Under the pieces are notes generated by a model that did no database searches, was not told where the DNA came from, and saw only the letters and a list, made by a program, of their open reading frames with translations. Below, piece after piece: positions 36,138-47,039 of a stretch of 64,000 nucleotides of DNA (the first letter of the stretch is position 1; every line of letters starts with the position of its first letter). Source of the DNA: Dolomedes plantarius (taxonomy: Eukaryota > Arthropoda > Arachnida > Araneae > Dolomedidae); contig OU015494.1 of assembly GCA_907164885.2 (NCBI GenBank), positions 93,501-157,500 of the forward strand, written 5' to 3'. The translations under genes were made by a program, and so were the position numbers.

Positions 36138-39100
36138 TGCCACAGCCTCCGAGAAAAAAAATGTCTTCGGACACAAAAGCGACAGAACAGAGAACGAAAT
36201 CGAAGTAGGATAGAAGATGAATCTACTCCAGAAAGAGAAGCAAGACAGGAAGCAAACAGACAACGAGAGCAAAGAAGAAGAGAAATCGAATGTACTCCTG
36301 AAAAACAAGCAAGACAGAAGCAAACAGACAACGAGAGCAAAGAAGAAGAGAAATCGAATGTACTCCTGAAAAACAAGCAAGACAGAAGCAAACAGACAAC
36401 GAGAGTAAAGAAGAAGAGAAATCGAATGTACTCCTGAAAGAGAAACAAGACAGGAAGCAAACAGACAACGAGAGCAAAGAAGAAGAGAAATCGATTGTAC
36501 TCCTGAAAGACAAGCAAGACAGGAAGCAAACAGACAACGAGAGCAAAGAAGAAGAGAAATGGAATGTACTCCGGAGAGACAAGCAAGACTACAGCAGGTT
36601 AGAACTACAATAAGTGCTGCTCGAAGGCGCATGTACACTAATTTTGAAAATGCAGCTTTTCACTACGACCCATCCTGAGATTACGTATCTGATCCTTCGT
36701 GTAACATTGGATCCATGTCTGAAACTTGCCAACATTGTGGAGCAAAGAAGTGGAAAGATAAAGCCACGGGTATGTGCTGCAGCGGAGGAAAGGTTCAACT
36801 GCCACAGTTGATGGATCCACCTGATCCCCTATGTTCTTTACTCAGCGGCACTTCTCAAGAAGCTAAACATTTCCTTATCTAATATAAGAAGCTACAATTC
36901 CTGTTTCCAGATGACCTCTTTTGGCACAACAAAAGAAATTAGAGAGCCCGGGTACATGCCTACATTTAAGGTACAGGGTCAAGTTTATCACCGCATCGGC
37001 AGTCTGCAGCCTCTACCGAGGGAAGAGCCTAAATTTTTGCAAATTTACTTTGTCGGAGATACTACACAACAAGCAGAGCATCGCTGTAAAAACAAGCCAC
37101 AAACCAGACGAGACATAGTACTACAGTTGCAAGGTATGCTGCATGATCACAACTGTTACATCCAGAGCTTTAAGTCGGCTATGGATAAGATTAGCTCGGA
37201 ATTCAAATTGGTGATCGTAGCGGACAGAACCCCACATGGTGAACATGAGAGGCGGTTCAACGCCCCCGCAACAGAAGAAGTCGCTTTGATCATGGTGGGT
37301 GAACAACATGGGACAAGAGACATAGTTTTAGAAGAAAGAAGTGGCACCCTCAAAGAAATTCCCGAGACGCACAGGTCCTATGACGCGCTAAAGTATCCAC
37401 TCATCTTTTGGCAGGAGGAGGATGGATATCATTTTGAACTGCGACTAAAAGATCCAACTACAGGAATGTCCCAAACTAAGAAGATTTCAGCTATGCAATT
37501 CTATGCTTACAGGATGATGATACGTTCTTCAAATTTCAACACATTACTGAGAAGCAAAGACCTGTTCCACCAATTTATCGTTGATATGTATGCCAAGATT
37601 GAATCGGAAAGACTATTGTACATACGAATAAATCAGAGGATTCTCAGAGTTGAACAGTATGCTCATTTGAGGGATGCGGTCATGAATGATGGAAATATCT
37701 CCGACATAGGCCAGTTGATCATCTTGCCTTCCAGCTTTACAGGGGGTCCAAGGTACATGCACGAGCGTACTCAAGATGCCATGACCTACGTGAGAAACTA
37801 CAGCAGACCAGACCTCTTCATCACTTTCACCTGCAATCCAAACTAGACAGAGATACAGGAAGAACTATTTGTTGGACAAAAAACACAGGATCGTCATGAT
37901 TTGTTAGCAAGAGTATTTCATCAGAAACAAAAAAACGCTTATGAGTCTCATCACAAAGGCAAAGATTTTTGGAGAAGTTCAGTGTCATATGTACACGATA
38001 GAGTGGCAGAAGCGAGGACTTCCTCATGCTCACATTCTGATTTGGCTCAAGGGCTCTGTACACGTTCACCGCGTGGATGACTTTATCAGTGCAGAAATCC
38101 CTAATGAACAAGAAGACCCGGGACTTTTTTCAATTGTAACTGAGCAGATGGTGCACGGTCCCTGCGGATCCATAAATCCAACCTCTCCATGCATGAAAGA
38201 TGGAATTTTCAGTAAACGATACCCGCGCCAATTTTTGAAAGAGACGCACACAGGACGAAACGGATATCCACTTTATCGGCGCAGATCACCATAAGATGGG
38301 GGATTTAAGGCTGACATCGTTTATAAAGGATCGCAAGTATCTATAGACAATACTTGGATTGTCCCGTATTGCCCTCTACTAACAAAAATTTTCAATGCTC
38401 ATATCAACGTAGAATATTGCAATTCTGTTAAGTCTATAAAGTATGTGTGTAAGTATATTAACAAAGGATCTGACATGGCTGTTTTTCAAGTGAACGGTGA
38501 AGAGAATGACTTAAATGAAATTGTCCAGTATCAAATGGGAAGATATATCAGCAGCAATGAAGCAGTATGGCGAATACTCAACTTTCATGAGCGCCACCCC
38601 AAAGTGATTCATCTGAGCGTCCACCTTGAGAATGGACAGAGAGTCTACTTCACACCTGAAAACGCTGCTGAACGTGCCCAAACACCTCAGGAAACGACAC
38701 TCACGTCTTTCTTCAGACTTTGCACCCAAGATGAGTTTGCACGCACCCTGTTGTACAACCAAGTTCCCAATTACTACACTTGGAACAATAGAAACAAGAC
38801 ATGGAACCGTCGAAAACAAGGAAACGTTGTACCTGAGCAAACAGGAATAAGGTCAAGCGATGCACTGGGCCGGGTGTACACCGCCCATCCGAACAATTCA
38901 GAGTGCTTTCACCTGCGCCTCCTGCTGCATGAAGTACCAGGCCCAAGATCATTTGAAGATTTGAAAACATTTCAGGGACGACTCTGTGAAACTTACAAAA
39001 AGGCCTGCCAGCTTAGAGGCCTTTTGGAGAACGATGACCACTGGAACAATGCCCTCGAAGAAGCGGCTGCATCTCGATCACCAAAGGTTTTAACGAATCT

Positions 39101-39542
39101 GTTTGCTGTAATGCTACATACATGCTCCATGTCATCTCCCGAACAGTTATGGATGAATCATAAGGAGAACCTGTCCGAAGACATGCTGCACCAAGCACGC
39201 ATGCAGCAGCAGAATATGGATCTTGACTTCAGTGACGACATCTTCAACAGAGTGCTAATAGACATTGAGAACAATATTATATTGATGGGTTGATCGGTCC
39301 TAAAAAGCTTTGGACTTCCACAACCCAATCGAAACCTTGATTCAGTCCTGCCGAGTGAAGAACGTATGGAGCGAAATTATGATACGAATGTACTCGCAAC
39401 ATACATAGAGGAAATTCTCAAACCCCGTTTCTCCCATGGTCAACTTTATGTGGGTTGTTCTAGAGTTGGGAAAGCCGAAAATCTCTACATCCTAGCTCCA
39501 AATGGAAGAACAAAAAATATAGTATATCCTGAGGCTCTCTAA
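36138..39542 (+). pseudogene. Helitron Rep/helicase protein, helicase core deleted
   Basis: An N-terminal charged repeat region is followed by a Cys-rich finger (about 36725-36785, CQHCGAKKWKDK and GMCCSGGKV), then the Helitron N-terminal domain (36911-37846). Rep motifs are visible: FITFTCNPN (37825), GLPHAHILIWL with the two metal-binding His residues (about 38015-38045) and YVCKYINKGSD with the two candidate catalytic Tyr (about 38439-38470). The stretch up to 39293 is otherwise well kept. Then the frame runs from the helicase entry FGLPQPNRNLD directly to the helicase C-terminus FSHGQLYVGCSRVGKAENLY (39428-39487): the Walker motifs and the other core motifs are gone. Stops at 37843, 38292 and 39291 and a frameshift near 37930. 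It would nick and replicate the element if intact. Confidence 0.9.
36213..36590 (+). repeat. Coding tandem repeat, 69/68-bp units
   Basis: Units start at 36282, 36350, 36418, 36487 and 36556 (marker GAAATCGAATG). A 69-bp unit encodes 23 charged residues such as RQEANRQREQRRREIE; two of the units are 68 bp, so each shifts the frame. Minus-strand frames here are shadows. Confidence 0.9.
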
Positions 39543-41499
39543 ACTGATATTTGAAGAAAGAAAAGTGAAAGAAGACTCAAGTGAATTTCATCAACGCTAT
39601 ACAGACTTTAATATAGCATTCAAAGGCAACAACATGAATGGACAAGCCACAGATCAAGAAGCGTTAATTTAATTTATATCAGCCTTTTGAAAGACACAAA
39701 TAAGAGGAGCAATGCCGTTTATTTATTTTATGATATTTATACTGTTATTAATTCTATGTTATTTATACTGTGTTTAGTTTTTAAATTGATTTTTGTTAAC
39801 AAGCATTAGACAATTTGACATTTTTACTTTTTAACATTTAATAGTAGAAGAATGATGAAAGACTGAATCTACTAAAATTCTGAGATGTGTATAACATTTC
39901 ACATGGTTTTTTTTAAATGTTATTTATACTGTGTTTACTTTTTTAATTGATTTTGGTGAACAAGCATTCGACAATTTCAATCTTATTTATACTGTGTTGA
40001 GTTTTTAAATTGATTTTGGTTAACAAGCATTCGACAATTTCAATCTTATTTATACTGTGTTGAGTTTTTAAATTGATTTTGTTTAACAAACATTCGACAT
40101 AGTGACATTTTTACTTTTCCGCTTTACTTTACAAAATTCTTTACTTTCCTAAAGACAATTTGACATTTTTCCTTTTCGACTTTTAGTGGTTTATTATAAA
40201 TTCAAATTAATGGAGATAATGTTAATGTTTTTTTGCAGGGAGTAATTTTTTGTTGACATGAAAAATGATTCAGATATTATAAAAATTGATTGCTTTTTAC
40301 ATTATTTTCAACTCATAAATGGTTTAAATGTAGATAGATAAAAGCTTTCAACTTTTGTTAGTGTATTTAGGCCTGTAGTGTATAATAATGTTTAATTTCT
40401 ATTTGTATAATTAAATTTTTTCCCACTGTCTGAATATTTTTTTTCTGTTCAAATTAATGGAGATAATGTTAATGTTTTTTTACAGAGACTTATTTTTTGT
40501 TGACATGAAAAGTGATTCAGATATGATAAAAATTGATTGCTTTTTACATTAATTTCAACTCATAAATGGTTTAAATGTAGATATATAAAAGCTTTCAACT
40601 TTTGTTAGTGTATTTAGGCCTGTAGTGTATAATAATGTTTAATTTCTTTTTGTATAATTACATTTTTTTCCCACTGTGAATATTTTTTTTCTGTTCAAAT
40701 TAATGGAGATCTTGTTAATGTTTTTTTGCAGGGACTAATTTTTTTTAATTTAAAAAATGATTGATATTATAAAAATTGATTGCTTTTTACATTATTTACA
40801 ACTCATAAATGATTAAGGAAAAATATCCCTACTGGGGAATCCTCGCCTTGCAAATATTGCGAAGGAAGAATAAGGCGCCTTTGCGGTACGCCTAGCGTGG
40901 TGAGGAAAACAGCAACACTGTATTAAAATGCCAGTCATTGGCCACGTTTGCAGTTTTGTCATCTTTGGCTATACTGTGTTTCCTTTACTTTAATTTTGCC
41001 CTTTTCATTTTAATCTCAGTTTTAAGGCAAACTTTTTCAGTCATTTATTTTGTTTTTGTATTCCTATAATTTCAAAACATGCTTTTCATTTCATTTTCTG
41101 TAATTTTGCACTCTTGATTTTAATCTCAGTTTTATTTCAGAGTCTTTCATTTATAGTTCTGATTTAAGTTGTGTTTAGTTTTTATTTATACTGTATTTCC
41201 TTTTCTGTAATTTTGCCCTTTTGATTTTAATCTCAGTTTTCAGGTAAACTTCAGGTAAAAATATTAAGATATAGTTAAAGAAATGTTCCTCAAATTGTGC
41301 TATATTAACTGTACTATATTCTTTTGTATGTTCTATTATATTTAATTTCAATATTTTCTTCTACATTATTTTGCTTATTAAAATATCTGTTACGATTTTT
41401 TATAAATATATATATATTTTTGGTATTAATTGCATACATTAACAGTTGTATGTATGCAATTTTAATGTATTCCGTAGCGAAGCACGGGTATTCAGCTAG
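39543..41499 (+). repeat. 3' region of Helitron unit 1 with two tandem-repeat blocks
   Basis: Noncoding, AT-rich. Block one: a unit of about 62 bp (TTATTTATACTGTGTTGAGT ...) at 39920, 39983 and 40045, with a diverged copy at 39747. Block two: a unit of about 246 bp starting TTCAAATTAATGGAG at 40201, 40448 and 40694 (third copy partial, to about 40815). The element ends with the terminal hairpin at 41472-41487. Confidence 0.88.
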
Positions 41500-42049
41500 T
41501 CTTATTAATAAAAGAGAGTGTTTGCGTGTGTGTGTGTGTGTATGCGACCCCCAGGTGAATCTGTGATACTTACAGACGTCAAATTTGGCACACGGGTAGT
41601 GCAGACTATGGGAAGGTGCACCTCGAAGCCCGAATTTTAAATTTTATTCTAGAAAATTTTTATTTTATGTTTTGTGCGATATTTTATGTTTTTTTAACTT
41701 CAGATTACGATATCTCGGCAAAAATTGATCGTAGAATTTTGATCTTTTTACAATCTATGACTTCAGACATTTCTCCTTCAAACAAGACCTCATTTGTTTA
41801 AAAATAATTTAAAACAGACTAATATTTTCATCAAAATATTAAAACCAGTTTTTAGACAAATTTACGCGAATTTTGAGGATCTACGGTCGATGCTCTTCGA
41901 GTTTTTATCTTACAAAGAAAATATTTACATCATCTGGAAGATGAAAGCTTTCTCATTCATATAAACCTCATTTCCAGTCTCTATCTTAAAATTTCGATGT
42001 TTAATTGAATTTTAAAGAACGATACTTCAACACAAATTTTATGTGGTTC

Positions 42050-43235
42050 TTCCAACGCGGTGATCTCACGCGGTGCTCAGCGTTGGAATCAATCATTCAT
42101 AAGAACTGCGCATGCGCACAAGGAAACGTTTTATTTACTTTTGCCGGTGTTCACTTTTTCTGTATTCTGTCAATTTTTGTTTAATGTAGTTACTTTTTTG
42201 CGTATTCTTTCTTTTTATACTTCTGTCTGAAACTCTGGAATATTTTCAATTATTATTATAATACTTCGAAACTTAACAATGTTTAAAAGGGGTGTTTTAA
42301 AACAACTGTTAATTATATTAGTTTTTAGCTTTGATTATGTTTGTGTTTAGCTTCGAGAAAAAAATAATTTTGTAAAGGTTTTTTTGGTCTTTTATGATAA
42401 AATAGCACTTAAAAATCAAAAAAAAGAAACAAAAACTTAACTGTAAATAGCATACCTTTTTTATAAATTGATCAATTTGAAGTAATTTTTAATGAAATTT
42501 AGCTAAAACACCTATCATACTGGACAAAATCCTAAAGCTAATGTTTTAAAGTAATTTTAGCTTTTGATTGTGGAAATTTTTGATGTTAAAGCATGTTAGC
42601 AATGTATTACATATGCATTATTTTGTATGTCAAATATAGTTGCAGATTAATTTTATAGAAATTTTTGGTATGACTTTCTTAAGTAGCATGATTTATTTTT
42701 TCTCGATGATATCTTTTTCTTAATTGTCATATTTTGAGAACATAACTTTTTTAAATTAAAAAAAACACAAATAACAGCTTAGGTTAACAAGATTTATTGT
42801 CAAGAATTATATTTCACATGATTGGACAAGCCACAGGTCAAGAAGTGTTGAAATTAATGGAGGTAAGGTTAATTTTTTTTGCATGTAGTAAATTTTTCAT
42901 GTCCTGATAAATGATTCATAGATTAGAATTGATAGCTGATTTATACGTCATTTATATTTTTTGAATTTAACTTCTTACTTCTGTTTTAACTTTCCTGTCT
43001 ATTTTACCATCATGTTTTGTTTTGCTATTATTGAAATATGTAAAATGTTTTTCATTGCTTACTACGATTTTAAAATTCTTTTTTTGTATTATTGGCCGGA
43101 GCATATCTGGCCGCAGCCTGTACTTTTTATTCATACTGAGTTATTTATACTGTTATTTTTTGTACGTTATTTACACTGTATTTAGTTTTTAAATTGATTT
43201 GGTTTTGTTTACATTTCAGCTTTTTCCGAATGATT
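42050..43235. other. AT-rich interior of Helitron unit 2
   Basis: No supported gene. Around 42825-42960 it resembles the sequence after the Rep/helicase gene in unit 1 (GGACAAGCCACAG, AAATTAATGGAGGTAAGG), showing common ancestry. Confidence 0.5.
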
Positions 43236-43430
43236 TTCCGAATCTTTACTCCGGAAAGAGAAGCGAGACTGGAAGAAATCAGACAACAACAAAGAATAGT
43301 TGGACAAAAACCACAGGATCGTCATGATTTGTTAGCAAGAGTGTTTCATCAAAAATAAAATCACTTATGAGTCTCATCACAAAGGCAAAGATTTTTGGAG
43401 AAGTTAGGTGTCATATGTACACCATAGTTG
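43236..43430 (+). pseudogene. Helitron Rep fragment in unit 2
   Basis: Short pieces correspond to unit 1: a charged repeat (TPEREARLEE), then GQKPQDRHDLLARVFHQK with a following stop, and in another frame LITKAKIFGEV and CHMYTI. The match ends abruptly at about 43422, exactly where unrelated sequence begins. Confidence 0.8.
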
Positions 43431-43780
43431 CAGTGTTGGCTGATTTAAACTCTGTTTTCTCACATTTTGATGCCCCTGTAGCAGTAGTGGATTACATGGT
43501 TAACTGGAGTTACTCATTTTGTTCCATTTTAAAGGAATTAGGCTGTGGTTCATATGGGAATGGCGTTTAGAAACATACGGCATATGAGGCAGATATTACA
43601 GATCAAATAATAGCCAAAGATGACACCACTTCAGTCAGTTGTCACAAAACAACTGTCTCTGTCCACATATTGCAGAAGCCTCCTCTACACGATTGCTTCA
43701 TTCTGGAATGACGTTTAGAAACATACGGCATATGAGGCAGATATTACGGATCAAATAATAGCCAAAGATAGCAAGTGTCT
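43423..43780 (+). repeat. Non-Helitron insert with internal 66-bp direct repeat
   Basis: 43557-43622 and 43706-43772 are almost identical (AAACATACGGCATATGAGGC and flanks). The preceding 140 bp are open in frame with the Rep fragment (AVLADLNSVFSHFDAPVAV). Origin unknown; a captured host fragment is possible. Confidence 0.6.
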
Positions 43781-44219
43781 ATAGACAATGCGTGGATTGT
43801 CCCTATTGCCCTCTACTAACCACAATTTTCAATGCCCATATAAACGTAGAGTACTGTAATTCAGTTTTATAGTGTTGCGTGTGAGTGGAACACTGGTGTG
43901 TGGTTTTCAAATGATTTTAGCTTTTACTGGAAATTATCAGAACATTAGCTTCCAAAACAGTAATTGTTAGGAAAGTTTTGAATTTAATTTATTAAATGCT
44001 GATCACGAGATTTCTTTTCTTTTTGTGATACTGTAAATTAATTTTGCATCACGTGCGTAACAACGAAATTAATTGACAAAGAAAATATTAAAATACAGTA
44101 AAAGATAAAATTTAACCACTAGACTAATTGAGATGGAAATTTTTAAAAATTTAGTTCAAATTAGTAAGTTTTATGGATATTAAATCAAATCTATATATAA
44201 AACTGTAATTTCCTCTCAA

Positions 44220-44415
44220 AATATGCTTCGCCATGACGATAAATAAGTCCCAAGGCCAAACTTCAAAATATGATGGCTTACATTTACCAGAAAATTGTTT
44301 CTCTCACGGTCAGTTTTACGTAGCTGGCTCACGCGTAAGTTCGCGGACGAGCCTGGTAATATTAATTCCGCCCAATGAAGAAACAAAATATATTGTTTAT
44401 AAGAAAATCCTCTAA
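44220..44415 (+). pseudogene. Helitron helicase C-terminal fragment in unit 2
   Basis: The frame reads MTINKSQGQTSKYDGLHLPE then NCFSHGQFYVAGSRVSS and ends KYIVYKKIL at 44415, the last motifs of a Pif1-like Helitron helicase (motif V/VI region). The usual Cys before SRV is Gly here. It ends 75 bp before the element end. Confidence 0.85.
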
Positions 44416-44489
44416 AAAGCAATTTCATTACTTTTTTATTGTAATTATCCTAAAATGTATCCCGTAGCGAAGCACGGATATTCAGCTAG

Positions 44490-45068
44490 TAAAAAATAAA
44501 AAATAATACTTGGCTTGCCAAGGTAAAAAACAACAAAAAATTTTATAAAATCAAATAAAAATATATTTCTATCCTTAAACTTTCTCTTTTAATTTTATTC
44601 ATCTTTGCATCGTTTGTAGACCCTCTTTTCTACTGCCCTGCAAGATGCTTACTCACTTTTTCTTATACTATTAACTCACGGATTAGCAGCGGCCCAATCA
44701 TTTCACTCCTTTCCTATACTCTGTTTCATTGGTTCCCCTCTGCTTATTTCCTGAAAGTCTGCAATTGAGGGCGTGGCCCAGGAATTGCATTTGCGACCCA
44801 TTTCCTATGGTCCTGTGGACAGAGAAATCCTAGTTTGTTTTCTGCTCTTAAGGTAAGAGCGTTATTAAGGGTAGTGGTCACTTTTACGTACCTTTAAAAG
44901 TATCATTTTTAGACCATGTTCGATTGCATGTACTACTCATGATTTTTGCTTGATTTACATGAAATTTTTTGAGTAACTGCCTAGAATACTGTTTATTATA
45001 TATGCAATATTTCAAGGTAATTTAAAAAATAAAATTATTTTTTATGCATAAAAAGTGAATAATTTTTT
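44490..45068. other. Sequence right of the Helitrons, possibly LINE 3' flank
   Basis: No gene. It should be contiguous with 33010-33033 before Helitron insertion. A CT-rich stretch (44575-44800) precedes AT-rich sequence. Confidence 0.4.
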
Positions 45069-45435
45069 TAAATAGAACATTTTGCAGTCAACTAGTGTGC
45101 GCCTTCTTTCAAAATAAATTATTATTGTACAGTAATAATTGCTTACTATATGTGACTACAATATTTCAGGCAACAATATCCACCAACAATATTATAAAAT
45201 ATATTTAAAAAAATTAGTTTGCAATGCTATTTTTAGAAATTTCAAAAATGACTGAGTAAAAGCTTGTAAAAAAATTCTTAAAAAAAATTAAAATATGTTA
45301 ATGTTCAAAAATGTTGGTGTATTTTGTTATTTGAAGTATTGTAATCACATATAGTTAACTATTATTACTGTACGTTTATAATTTATTTTGACAGAATGCG
45401 CACAGTAGTTGACTGCAAAATGTTCGATTTTTAAA
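45069..45435. repeat. Inverted repeat, arms about 125 bp
   Basis: The left arm 45069-45200 and right arm 45308-45435 are inverted copies (ACATTTTGCAGTCAACTAGT against its complement near 45403-45424) with around 85 percent identity and a spacer of roughly 107 bp. It could fold into a long hairpin. Outer ends are not sharply defined. Confidence 0.8.
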
Positions 45436-45664
45436 AAACATTTAGAGAAATTTGCGCACTATTCTCCAAATGCGATGACATTAATCAAATCCATTAATAT
45501 TTGATCACCACAAGTTTAACCATAAAACATTTAGCAGAGGCTTAATAAATTTCTTTATACAAAGCACAACCGTTACTAAAATTTAATTACTTACTTTACT
45601 AACTTAATTATCTCAAAACCCGATATTAAAATAAACGTTAATTATTTAATAAACTATTAATTAT

Positions 45665-46330
45665 CATCACCACAATGTCACGCCATAGGCGGGAACTTTT
45701 GCAGTGGGACGTCAGCATGTCCACTGGACGCGTGATCAATGGAGGGCGGTTCTCTTTACGTATGAGTCCAGGTTTAGCCTCTAAAGCGATAGTAGGCGTA
45801 TTTTGATTTGGAGAGAACCTGGAACTCGTTTTCATTCATCACACATCCGTGGAAGAGATGCATACGGATCAGGCAGTGTCTGTGTTTGGGGTCGTATCTC
45901 TTTGGGTGGACGCATAGACCTCCATGTCTTTCCCCGTGGAAATCTGAATGCTCACACCTATAGAGATGACATCCTTGATGCTTATGTGCGTCCTTATGGC
46001 GGGGCAATAGGTGATGCTTTCGTGCTACAGGACGTTAACGCGAGACCGCACAGAGCTCGCATCGTGGATGCTTATCTTGAGCAGGAAACAATTCAGCGCA
46101 TGGAGTGGCCAGCTCAATCACCGGACCTGAATCCTATCGAGCATGTTTGGGACGCTTTAGAACGACATATAGCTGCTCTCAATCCTCCTCCTAGGACCCT
46201 AGCCACGCTTTCAACTGCTTTGCAAGAGCAATGGATCTCACTTCCCTACCGAACTCATAGACCGCATAATTGACAACATCACACATCGCTGTATGTGCTG
46301 TATTGCTTCTCGGGGGGATCATACGCCATA
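45665..46330 (+). pseudogene. Tc1-like transposase, 5' truncated, catalytic residues lost
   Basis: The fragment covers the catalytic two thirds of a Tc1 transposase: FTYESRF (45753-45773), GSGSVCVWGRISLGGR, NARPHRARIVDAYLEQE, and SPDLNPIEHVWDALE. Two of three catalytic residues are changed: the first Asp is Tyr, and the second (normally the Asp directly before NARPH) is Val; the Glu is kept at the DD34E spacing. A stop near 45781 separates the first segment from the open part 45803-46273. No inverted repeats were found. Confidence 0.88.
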
Positions 46331-47039
46331 TTAAAGGTACTTTCTCTATACCAAACTGACACATCCGATTTGTTCATTGTATACATATGCTAGTTTCTAT
46401 ATAACCATAATTGTCTGGCGATTTCTTTTCAGGCTATTTTATACCTACCTATGAATAATGTGTAAATACCTTCCTATGTATAATGTGTAAAAGTTTCATT
46501 AAATTCTACTCGTAACTTTTTGAGTAATTGCTTTTTTTGTGACTTTTCCTTAATATTTGATAACCAGTGTATATTAACAACTGATTCATAAGTTTCTTTA
46601 AATTTTGGAAAAAAAAAGCCCTGACTAAGAATAATAATTTTTGTACAAAGTGGTGTTCATAAGTATTTTATCATTCCTTCACAATTTTAACATGTGAAAG
46701 AATGATTTAAATTGTAAGGGAATGATTTCATTTATATATGTACTAAACAATAATTAAGAATGATCTAATGCAATAAAGTACATATTAAAAACTCATATTT
46801 TTAATTTGTGTAAGTAAGGTTAATCTACTTTAATTTTTATTATTTTATTGGTAGAAGTTAAAAATAAACTTGAAAAAGTTATTGTACTAATTTAAATAAA
46901 CATCAAATCTGCTAAATTTTAATGCTTTACCTTTAATTTTCAATTAAATGGTGTAAAAATAGACTAAGGTGTAAAGATAGACTCTTGTAAGAATGGTGTA
47001 AAGATAGACTAAGGTGAGAGAAAAATAAATTCAGATCCA
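46331..47039. other. Noncoding stretch with short GGTGTAAAGATAGAC repeats
   Basis: AT-rich. Close to the next gene remnant (46953-47013) the motif GGTGTAAARATAGACTAAGG occurs three to four times. It could be the 5' terminal region of the DFSENY-family element, but no inverted partner was found. Confidence 0.45.

Larger units (their letters stand above)
33034..41499 (+). mobile_element. Helitron unit 1 (8466 bp)
   Basis: The left end is a host A followed by TCTTATTAATAAAAGAGAGT; the right end has the hairpin CCGTAGCGAAGCACGG, then TATTCAGCTAG. These are the classic Helitron signatures (5' TC, 3' hairpin and CTRR, insertion between A and T, no target duplication). The first 555 bp are almost the same as the start of unit 2. 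Inside are a broken Rep/helicase gene, several tandem repeats and a duplicated block; TCTATATTAATAAAAGCAAA at 35350 is another 5'-end-like sequence, so unit 1 may itself be composite. Confidence 0.82.
41500..44489 (+). mobile_element. Helitron unit 2 (2990 bp), abutting unit 1
   Basis: It begins TCTTATTAATAAAAGAGAGT at the base after the CTAG end of unit 1 and ends with CCGTAGCGAAGCACGG, TATTCAGCTAG, followed by host T. Fragments of Rep (43240-43430) and of the helicase C-terminus (44220-44415) show it derives from a coding Helitron, but it is far too short to be autonomous. Its helicase tail differs clearly from that of unit 1, so the two are different subfamily members. Confidence 0.88.

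Noticed and set aside
36093..36638. Minus-strand frames rich in Leu, Phe and Cys looking like membrane proteins
   Set aside because: They are the antisense of the Helitron 69-bp charged repeat; the plus strand carries the known family.
41500..41580. Independent Helitron insertion at a normal A-T site after CTAG
   Set aside because: The base before the junction is G, not A, so unit 2 did not insert into the end of unit 1; the other order of events remains possible.
43423..43570. Firm assignment to a MutS-family gene
   Set aside because: Only a few residues resemble such proteins and the spacing does not fit; left as unknown insert.
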